This document shows, piece after piece, positions 1 through 5,438 of a stretch of DNA of 7,387 bases. The position numbers were made by a program, and so were the translations under genes. The notes under the pieces were generated by a model. The model was not told where the DNA came from. It saw only the letters and a program-made list of their open reading frames with translations, and ran no database searches. Source of the stretch: an uncultured Eubacteriales bacterium (GTDB taxonomy: Bacteria > Bacillota > Clostridia > Oscillospirales > CAG-272). The DNA lies in contig URHR01000087.1 of NCBI GenBank assembly GCA_900547725.1, positions 1 to 7,387 on the forward strand, read 5' to 3'. The first letter of the stretch is position 1; the number at the start of each line of letters is the position of its first letter.

Positions 1-15
1 GCGCCCTCGACTGCG

Positions 16-35
16 CCGCCTTTTGAAAAAGGCGG
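16..35. repeat. Second inverted repeat in the intergenic end, possible dispersed palindromic element
   Basis: The arms CCGCCTTTT and AAAAGGCGG flank the two bases GA, giving about nine pairs in principle (fewer once a realistic loop is allowed). It lies 33 bases from the larger hairpin. On the plus strand it continues into GCGAAAACTTT. It could be a terminator part for whatever lies left of the window, or one copy of a dispersed intergenic palindrome. Only one copy is in the window. Confidence 0.45.
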
Positions 36-68
36 GCGAAAACTTTCACTGCTTTATCTACAGCCCCC

Positions 69-89
69 GCCGCGCCCAAAGGGCGCGGC
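69..89. terminator. Strong GC-rich hairpin downstream of the operon, putative terminator
   Basis: A perfect 9-base-pair inverted repeat (GCCGCGCCC, then AAA, then GGGCGCGGC on the plus strand) lies 27 bases beyond the last stop codon of the minus-strand operon. Its position suits a terminator for that operon. However, the T-run (ATTTTC) follows it on the plus strand, and on the minus strand the stem is followed by GGGGGCTG. It therefore looks better as a plus-strand or two-way terminator. The direction is uncertain. Confidence 0.55.
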
Positions 90-116
90 ATTTTCATGTC
101 AGGACTCTGTTAGGGT

Positions 117-1835
117 TCAGTCGTGCTTTTTCCGCTTCCGGAAGCACACAGCACCCGCACAAACGGTACCGAGCAAGGCAAATTCCCCGTAGCCGATCAC
201 GGAAGCACAACCGTCGCTCTGCTTGCCGTCGTGATTCTGCGTCGGAGTCGATTCCCCTGTCGGCGCGCCGGTTGTATCCTTCCCGTTCGGCTTTGTATCC
301 GACCCGGGTTTCTCGGGCGTATTCGGCGTTTCGGAAGAGCCGGGATTTTCGGGGGTTGTGGGTGTGGAATAATCCGGCTTCTGCGCATGTTCGTCGGCCA
401 TGAACAGGCAGGCATCGCCAAGGCCGACCGCGCTGTACCCGTGCGAGGTTGCATTCTCCTGCAGGATCACCTGAATCAGAAGCGTTTTGACCCCTGTCAC
501 ATCCACATTGAACTCACCGAGCTGATAGGAAATGATCTCGCCGGACGCCGCAAGGAACTCAAACTGCTCGCCGTCGCCAACCTTATCGCCATAGACGTAG
601 ACATACAAGCCCTGGCAGGACAGCAGACTGCCCCACTCGTTTGCACTTGCGGTCAGACCGACCAGCGCATAGAAGGTATTCGCGGGAGTTGCACTTCCCT
701 CTTTGGTGTATTCGCTGATGTCAAACAGCGTCCATGAGTCGGTGCGATCCTTGTAGGGCGCATTGGGATTCTTGGGATGCATACCGATACCCTTGGTATA
801 TTCAAACTGCGGTGCGCCGAAGGTAAACGCAGTTCCCGAGGAAGCTCCGTAAGGGTAATCCTTGGTTGTGGGCTGTCCGTCAAGCCATGTGTCGTTTGTG
901 GTATTGCTGCTTGTCAGGTACTTGGAGCCTTCGGGAAGTTCCACATTTCCGTTCATGGACGGAATGCCGTCCGGGATGAGGTCGGAGAGATAGTACAGCG
1001 TATTCTGCCCTGCTTTCCATGTACCGTAGGGCTTTCCGTCATAGTTATTGTCGGAAATCATGGGGAGATCAATTGCCTCATAAGCCCCGAGCTGCGAGGG
1101 TGCTGCGGCGGGACGCATCGGAATCGGCGGAACATATGCGCCCGCAACCTCCTCGGACTGGGTAATCGTCAGATCGGCAAAGTAGACCGATGCCGCAGGG
1201 TCACTGTCCGCATTCGCGTGCTTGTTGCTCAGACCGAACCGCAGGTATTTTGCGCCCTGCAAATCGCTCTCCGTCAGTTCCATGTCAATGTGATTGCCCT
1301 TGCCGGAAAGATCCTGCTCTTTTATATTCGTATAGGTTTCATTATCCGCACTGACAGCGAAATAGACTTTTACCGTGCTCGCGCCGTAAGGCGTTCCCTC
1401 GGTTGTGGTATCCACATCAAGCAGTTCGGGACTTGTGCCGCGGTCATACTGTACCAGAAAGACCGCCGTTTTCAGACTTGTGACCTTCAACGCTTCAATA
1501 TCATAGGTGATCGAAGGGGTCGAGCCCTGTGCGGTATGCATTCCAACGCCCTTCGGGTGATGCGTTCCCGTGGTGATCGGATTGCGCATACTCCAGCCCT
1601 CATAATAGCCGTCTGTTCTGGTTCCGAGGTAGTCGGTCTGCGGCTTGATCCAAACGGAGTTGATTTCATTTCCCTTGCCCCACCAGCCGTTTGCTTCCGC
1701 AAAGGCATGATAGTCGGTCAGGGATTTTGCTTCCGCCGTCCCGCCGTCAGCGAGCGCGGGAACAGCGCAAAGCGCGAACAGCATCAACAATGCAGTCAAA
1801 AGGGACATCGCTTTGGTAAGTCTGTGAGTTTTCAT
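117..1835 (-). CDS. Secreted cell-surface protein with two NPCBM-like modules, Pro/Thr linker and C-terminal Cys/transmembrane anchor
   Basis: A 572-residue exported protein. The start at 1835 has AAGGAG 9 bases upstream and begins the signal peptide (residues 1-29, cleavage expected after ALA29). Two related modules follow. The first (about 58-227) has KGVGMHTAQG (95-104), ITYDI (109-113) and a Phe/Val-rich core. The second (about 258-482) has KGIGMHPKNP (348-357), FDIS (371-374) and VDVTGVKTLLIQVIL (444-458). The KG[VI]GMH signature and the strand order match NPCBM modules of surface glycosidases. Residues 488-540 are a Pro/Thr/Ser/Gly linker, then DGCASVIGYGEF, a hydrophobic segment (about 552-564) and RKRKKHD at the end. 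No catalytic domain is visible and no LPXTG motif is present. The inferred role is a surface glycan-binding protein that holds the substrate for the enzymes of the operon. It is the last gene before a hairpin. Confidence 0.82.
   Translation of the reverse strand: MKTHRLTKAMSLLTALLMLFALCAVPALADGGTAEAKSLTDYHAFAEANGWWGKGNEINSVWIKPQTDYLGTRTDGYYEGWSMRNPITTGTHHPKGVGMHTAQGSTPSITYDIEALKVTSLKTAVFLVQYDRGTSPELLDVDTTTEGTPYGASTVKVYFAVSADNETYTNIKEQDLSGKGNHIDMELTESDLQGAKYLRFGLSNKHANADSDPAASVYFADLTITQSEEVAGAYVPPIPMRPAAAPSQLGAYEAIDLPMISDNNYDGKPYGTWKAGQNTLYYLSDLIPDGIPSMNGNVELPEGSKYLTSSNTTNDTWLDGQPTTKDYPYGASSGTAFTFGAPQFEYTKGIGMHPKNPNAPYKDRTDSWTLFDISEYTKEGSATPANTFYALVGLTASANEWGSLLSCQGLYVYVYGDKVGDGEQFEFLAASGEIISYQLGEFNVDVTGVKTLLIQVILQENATSHGYSAVGLGDACLFMADEHAQKPDYSTPTTPENPGSSETPNTPEKPGSDTKPNGKDTTGAPTGESTPTQNHDGKQSDGCASVIGYGEFALLGTVCAGAVCFRKRKKHD
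217..370 (-). repeat. Low-complexity Pro/Thr/Ser/Gly linker coding region
   Basis: It encodes residues of about 490-540 of the NPCBM surface protein. It contains the imperfect unit TPENPGSSE followed by TPEKPGSDT, rich in Pro, Thr, Ser, Gly and Lys. This is an extended, possibly glycosylated spacer that lifts the binding modules off the cell surface, as is common in Gram-positive surface proteins. Confidence 0.75.
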
Positions 1836-1844
1836 AGCCAAAAT

Positions 1845-1850
1845 CTCCTT
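1845..1850 (-). promoter_or_regulatory. Ribosome binding site of the NPCBM surface protein gene
   Basis: AAGGAG on the minus strand lies 9 bases before the ATG at 1835. It fixes the start at the signal peptide rather than the longer in-frame start at 1892. The preceding bases are AT-rich (TATATA), but I do not see a convincing promoter pair in this 60-base gap. Confidence 0.8.
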
Positions 1851-1895
1851 TATATATTGATTATTTGTTTTTTGAAACGGCGATACGGACAACCG

Positions 1896-3377
1896 TCAGG
1901 AATCCTGCATTTTCAGTTTCTCCACCATTTCCAAAAGGGGCTTGACAAGAGACGCGTTGACCGTGTAGACCATCGAATTTCCGTAAGCGGACACCGCCAT
2001 GGTACGGTCCATGAACACTTTGCTTACCAGATCCATACGGATCTCTTTTGCCCATGTCACATCGGCAAGGTCAAACGTGCGGTGCGCACGGATCAATTCC
2101 AGCATTTCAATGTCCTGCGGATTCCGCATGATCTGATATTTCAGCACTTTCTCGTAGTATGCGGGAAACACATACTGTGAAGAGCCGGATGCGAGTGCCT
2201 CCAGAATTACGCTTGCACGGTCAATATCCGAACAGGATTTCGGCACAACATGAAGCCATGCGTCCACCACACGGGAATAGTAGTGATCCTGCGTTTCACT
2301 GTACTTGGGATACGGAAGAACGCCGTAATCCCAGTCCTTCACATCGCGGAGCAGACGCACCTTGCCGACAATGTTATTCTGGAACAACGCTCTGCCGTCC
2401 TTAAAGGTGCCAATCCATTTCTCGTCACTGCCTTCCCAGCCCTTCAGCTCCATTTGCCCGCCGTCAACCAGCGCGAGGATTTCCTCGGTGATCTTGATGA
2501 TTGCCTCGTTGGAGCCGATGGAGAATCGCATTCCCGTGTTTCCGTTGGTTGTGGTCAGCATCGTCTGCCCGCAACCGAACCAGTAGGAGGTAGCGGTATA
2601 GTCGCTCATGCCGCTACACCCGTAGAAGGCGGTTTTTCCGTCTGCATCCATTCTCGTTGCGGTTTTGACCATTTCAAACATTTTCTGATAGGTCCAATCG
2701 CCGGACTTCACCAACGCATACGGGTCTTCCATTCCAAGACTTGTGACCTCCGATTGATTGAACACAATGCAGACCGAGCGCTCAAAAGTATAAACAGACT
2801 CATCGCTGTAGGCAAACAGCGGAACGCCGTCAATCGTCAGCGCGTCGTTCACATCGCGCAGATAGTAATCCTTGCTCATGTCGATATGCTTCAGCTCCGA
2901 AGGCAGGCAAATCATCTCCTCCTGAATCGCCGTGTAAGCGTCACGGTTGATCAGCATGATCAGATCCCAGTTTTCCGTCGGAGCAAGCGCCTCCTGCCGC
3001 AACCGGTTATAGCAGACCGTGTAGCCGGGTGTGCCGCCCTCATCCCCTGCGGTATAACTGTCAAACACGACGTTGAAACGCTGTTCAATGATCCGATTCC
3101 TCGAATAAACGGCATCGTCGACCTGATCGCCCTGATAATCCTCGGGAACGTCAAAGGTTGTATAAGTTCCCTCCCGCGATGCAACGCTCAATACCTTGAA
3201 TTTTTCGTTTCCGAAATCAAAGACTCCGAGATCGTCCGGATATTCATCCGTACCGTTTGTCACTTCCTCTGTCGTTTTGGTCTCGTTTTTCTTACCGCAG
3301 GCTGTAAACAGCGACATCAGGCAGGCAAGCGTCAGCAGACACGCCGTGATCCCGAGCGGTAGCTTTCTATGCTTCAT
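1896..3377 (-). CDS. Extracellular solute-binding lipoprotein of a carbohydrate ABC transporter
   Basis: A 493-residue lipoprotein that should capture a sugar or oligosaccharide outside the cell and deliver it to an ABC importer. The start at 3377 is chosen for its AAGGAG site 8 bases upstream and because it opens directly with the signal: MKHRK, a hydrophobic stretch, then FTAC with Cys27 as lipid anchor, followed by a charged Lys/Glu/Thr tether. Further features fit a large type-1 solute-binding protein: VYSRNRIIEQRFNV (90-103), ENWDLIMLIN (135-144), GDWTYQKMFEMVKTA (226-240), FKDGRALFQNN (325-335), WDYGVLPYPKY (349-359), and the closing region ASVILEALASGSS (388-400), with several surface Trp/Tyr residues suited to sugar stacking. 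It lies 43 bases downstream of the GH28-like gene. Permease and ATPase genes are absent here and would be expected upstream. The ligand is unknown; an oligosaccharide is inferred from the neighbours. Confidence 0.9.
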   Translation of the reverse strand: MKHRKLPLGITACLLTLACLMSLFTACGKKNETKTTEEVTNGTDEYPDDLGVFDFGNEKFKVLSVASREGTYTTFDVPEDYQGDQVDDAVYSRNRIIEQRFNVVFDSYTAGDEGGTPGYTVCYNRLRQEALAPTENWDLIMLINRDAYTAIQEEMICLPSELKHIDMSKDYYLRDVNDALTIDGVPLFAYSDESVYTFERSVCIVFNQSEVTSLGMEDPYALVKSGDWTYQKMFEMVKTATRMDADGKTAFYGCSGMSDYTATSYWFGCGQTMLTTTNGNTGMRFSIGSNEAIIKITEEILALVDGGQMELKGWEGSDEKWIGTFKDGRALFQNNIVGKVRLLRDVKDWDYGVLPYPKYSETQDHYYSRVVDAWLHVVPKSCSDIDRASVILEALASGSSQYVFPAYYEKVLKYQIMRNPQDIEMLELIRAHRTFDLADVTWAKEIRMDLVSKVFMDRTMAVSAYGNSMVYTVNASLVKPLLEMVEKLKMQDS

Positions 3378-3385
3378 ATTCGTTT

Positions 3386-3391
3386 CTCCTT
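3386..3391 (-). promoter_or_regulatory. Ribosome binding site of the solute-binding protein gene
   Basis: AAGGAG on the minus strand lies 8 bases before the ATG at 3377. It fixes the start at the lipoprotein signal and rules out the longer in-frame start at 3440, which would lie inside the preceding gene. Confidence 0.8.
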
Positions 3392-3407
3392 CCCCGTATT
3401 TTGTGTC

Positions 3408-3422
3408 AGACCGAAGCGGTCT
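3408..3422 (-). other. Small hairpin between GH28-like and solute-binding protein genes
   Basis: The minus strand can form a 6-base-pair stem, AGACCG and CGGTCT with a CTT loop, starting within the stop codon (TAG) of the GH28-like gene. No T-run follows, so it is not a typical terminator. It could mark mRNA processing or change the balance between the two genes, or be chance. Confidence 0.4.
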
Positions 3423-4758
3423 AAAAAGCTCTGCACGCAAACGGCTCTGTTGCCGATTCTTCCATCACGCCCTCAAAACCGATGCAGTTGCAATCCCGAA
3501 TGCGCACAACACCGTCATCCGTCCATTTTCGGATCAGGCATGTGCCGCCGAGGTGTTCTGCCGTGAGATGCTCCAGCAAAACCGTGCCGTAGTTTCCGAG
3601 ATAAAGAAGCGCGCAGTCTGCCCCTTTTGCAAAGGACACCCGAATGTTTTGCAGGGTCAGATTTCCTTTTTGCTCTGCTGCGCCCCAGAAGGTCAGCGGC
3701 AGGCGGATTCCCTCCGCGCGGATATTCCGAAACACAACGCTGTCAAGCGGTTTGTTTCTCTGCCACGGTTCATTCCCCGAAAAGTTGTAATGCAGAAACC
3801 GATCGGTGTTCCGGAATTCGCAGTTGCAGATCAGAATGTTACCCGGCGTTTCCCGAATGGGACGGGAAAAATCGGCATAATAGGTAAATGCGCTGAGCAT
3901 TCCGCCTCCGCTTTCCCCGGAAGGCGCACTGTTCTTCTTCTCCTCTGCGCTAAGACTCCCGCGAAACCGATAGCTTGCCGGTCCGTAGAAAACGCAATCG
4001 GAAACCGTTACATTTGTCCCCCCGAACCGCATCCCGCTGCACGCGGTATTCAGGCGGCAACCGCTCACCTCCACATTCCGGTTGTCGATTCCCGCAACGC
4101 AGTCGTCTCCTGTCCTGAAATCACAGTTTTGGATGATCACATTATCGCAGGAAGTCAGATGGATTCCGTCATGCCCTGCCCGAACCGTAATATTTTCCGC
4201 GCGAAGATTGCGACAGTCAAAAAGGGCGTGCGCCCAGTTCGCGCTGTTTTGCACCGCATATCCCTTCAACAGAATATTTTCGCATCGGTGCAGATTCACG
4301 GCGTGCGGACCGCGATAATACTCCTCTCCGAGTTCGTCATAGCAATCCCTGCCGTCGATCAGAGAGCCGTTTTCTCCGATAATCGCAAGGTTGACCGCGT
4401 CCACCGCCCGGATCAGCCCGCGATTCCATCGGCTCATGGGCTTCGACATGAAATCGTAGTTTTTCCGGACATTCCACGGTTCCCAGAGCGCGTCCGTGCA
4501 GTCCGTTCCGGCAATCGGTTCCAGTCCGCTCTTCTCGCAATAGCAATACTTTTCGGTTTCCCGACTGCCGAGCAGATGCGCGTTTTCCAAGAGGTGCAGC
4601 GTCACATTGCTTCGGAGTCTGACCGTTCCGATCTCCCAATCCCCCTCTGGAATTGCGACCTCTCCCCCGCCGTGGCGGAACACCGTATCAACAGCGTTCT
4701 GAATCCGCTCGGTCGGATCGGTTTCGCACAGTTCCCGTGCGTTCAGAATGACCTGCAT
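3421..4758 (-). CDS. GH28-related right-handed beta-helix protein (putative polygalacturonase-like glycosidase), no signal peptide
   Basis: A 445-residue protein. The N-terminus has the usual GH28 opening: TERIQNAVDTVFRHGGGEVAIP (from about residue 16), then DGRDCYDE near 135-142 and a series of parallel-helix coils. Candidate active-site elements are HDG (196-198, in place of NTD/G) and GDDC (217-220), giving three Asp residues as in GH28. The usual GHG histidine site is replaced by SGMRFGG (241-247). Asn recurs about every 22 residues (161, 184, 206, 228, 249), a ladder typical of stacked coils. There are 20 Cys and no signal peptide or membrane segment, so action in the cytoplasm on imported oligosaccharides is inferred. 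The ATG at 4758 is preferred because GTGAGG lies 6 bases upstream; a GTG at 4770 overlapping the previous stop (GTGA) is the alternative and would add four residues. Pectin-type uronides are the likely substrate class by family, unproven. Confidence 0.82.
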   Translation of the reverse strand: MQVILNARELCETDPTERIQNAVDTVFRHGGGEVAIPEGDWEIGTVRLRSNVTLHLLENAHLLGSRETEKYCYCEKSGLEPIAGTDCTDALWEPWNVRKNYDFMSKPMSRWNRGLIRAVDAVNLAIIGENGSLIDGRDCYDELGEEYYRGPHAVNLHRCENILLKGYAVQNSANWAHALFDCRNLRAENITVRAGHDGIHLTSCDNVIIQNCDFRTGDDCVAGIDNRNVEVSGCRLNTACSGMRFGGTNVTVSDCVFYGPASYRFRGSLSAEEKKNSAPSGESGGGMLSAFTYYADFSRPIRETPGNILICNCEFRNTDRFLHYNFSGNEPWQRNKPLDSVVFRNIRAEGIRLPLTFWGAAEQKGNLTLQNIRVSFAKGADCALLYLGNYGTVLLEHLTAEHLGGTCLIRKWTDDGVVRIRDCNCIGFEGVMEESATEPFACRAF

Positions 4759-4770
4759 TTCATGCCTCAC
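4759..4770 (-). promoter_or_regulatory. Ribosome binding site and stop/start junction of the GH28-like gene
   Basis: The minus strand reads GTGAGGCATGAA before the ATG at 4758. GTGAGG includes GAGG, 6 bases from the ATG, which fits a Shine-Dalgarno site. The same bases contain the stop TGA of the lipoprotein gene and a possible GTG start at 4770, so ribosomes finishing the upstream gene can restart at once. The best-spaced start is the ATG. Confidence 0.6.
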
Positions 4771-5438
4771 TTTCCCGTGCGGTACAGACAGAGGTCGTCG
4801 ATATAAAAGACGGTGTCCGCTCCGATATCCGGCTGAAAGGAAAAGGAAAGATACCTGACTTTTTTCGTCTCCGACAGCTTAGCGGGATCAATCGGAATTT
4901 CCACCAGAACCCATTGCCGCGGCGGAACGCTTGTAACCGTTGTATACTCCCCGTCATCGGCGAGCTTCAACAGCGCCGTGAAGTCCATTTCCTTTTGTTG
5001 GGCATTGTAAACCCGGAAAGAAATCTTTTTCACGCCTGCAAGATTGCTGAAATCCCCGCGATGAACCAAATTCAACGGCTGTGCCACCGAAACCGCCGCA
5101 TAGGAGTTGTATTCCTTTTTGCAAATCAGTTTGGCGCTCCGACTCCCAGAATGCACGGTTTCCTTCTCCACCGTAACGGTCATATTCCGTCTTGCCTGCA
5201 TCGGGGAAAAATCGGCAGGTCTTTCGTAATCATTGATGATGACACGGTACAGTCCGTCCGCTCCGGGTTCGGGAGTCGGCGGCTTCCACGAGGTAATCTC
5301 TCCGTAGGTCGCGGAATCCGTATCGGCAAGGGACGTGCCGGAGTCGGTAGCCGACGCGGACGGCGTCTGCCCTCCCCGGCATCCTGCAACGGACAGACAA
5401 AGCACCGCTCCCAACAGGAAACAAACCGCTTTCCTCAT
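4767..5438 (-). CDS. Lipoprotein with a single carbohydrate-binding-like beta-sandwich domain
   Basis: A 223-residue protein. The start at 5438 is chosen because it begins directly with a lipoprotein signal: MRKAV, a hydrophobic core, then lipobox VAGC with Cys20 as lipidated residue. A longer in-frame start at 5477 would put 13 polar residues before the signal and is unlikely. Residues 21-60 are a Ser/Thr/Pro/Asp-rich tether. Residues about 64-222 form one beta-sandwich domain: INDYERPADF (68-77), HSGSRSAKL (96-104), LAGVKKISFRVYN (133-145), WVLVEIPID (176-184) and the closing strand VFYIDDLCLYR (210-220). This pattern is seen in galactose-binding-like modules of carbohydrate-active enzymes, so an outer-surface glycan-binding or accessory role is inferred. 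No catalytic motif is seen. The ATGA overlap with the hydrolase gene suggests translational coupling and joint action. I cannot name the exact domain family. Confidence 0.8.
   Translation of the reverse strand: MRKAVCFLLGAVLCLSVAGCRGGQTPSASATDSGTSLADTDSATYGEITSWKPPTPEPGADGLYRVIINDYERPADFSPMQARRNMTVTVEKETVHSGSRSAKLICKKEYNSYAAVSVAQPLNLVHRGDFSNLAGVKKISFRVYNAQQKEMDFTALLKLADDGEYTTVTSVPPRQWVLVEIPIDPAKLSETKKVRYLSFSFQPDIGADTVFYIDDLCLYRTGK

Noticed and set aside
23..403. Plus-strand open frame starting MKKAGENFHC at the left edge
   Set aside because: It begins inside the palindromic intergenic element, passes through the terminator-like hairpin and then runs antisense to the linker and anchor of the surface protein. 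The product is Arg/Ser-rich without a domain.
1836..1895. Possible promoter or terminator between the solute-binding protein and the surface protein genes
   Set aside because: The region is AT-rich and has a short ACGG/CCGT pairing, but no well-spaced -35/-10 pair and no stable stem followed by a T-run. Read-through is the simpler view.
1895..1907. CAGGA/TCCTG palindrome at the end of the solute-binding protein gene
   Set aside because: The arms are separated by a single base, so it cannot form a real hairpin; no further support.
777..2180. Plus-strand open frame of 467 codons antisense to the NPCBM protein and solute-binding protein genes
   Set aside because: It has no signal, domain or convincing ribosome binding site, has antisense-like composition, and runs across the gene boundary of two clear proteins.
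2250..3362. Plus-strand open frame of 370 codons antisense to the solute-binding protein gene
   Set aside because: It has no family resemblance and lies entirely within a confidently assigned lipoprotein gene on the other strand.
3196..4806. Plus-strand open frame of 536 codons antisense to the GH28-like gene
   Set aside because: Its product is rich in Arg, Ser, Pro and His with no recognisable domain, and it crosses two well-supported genes on the other strand. It is a by-product of codon use in those genes.
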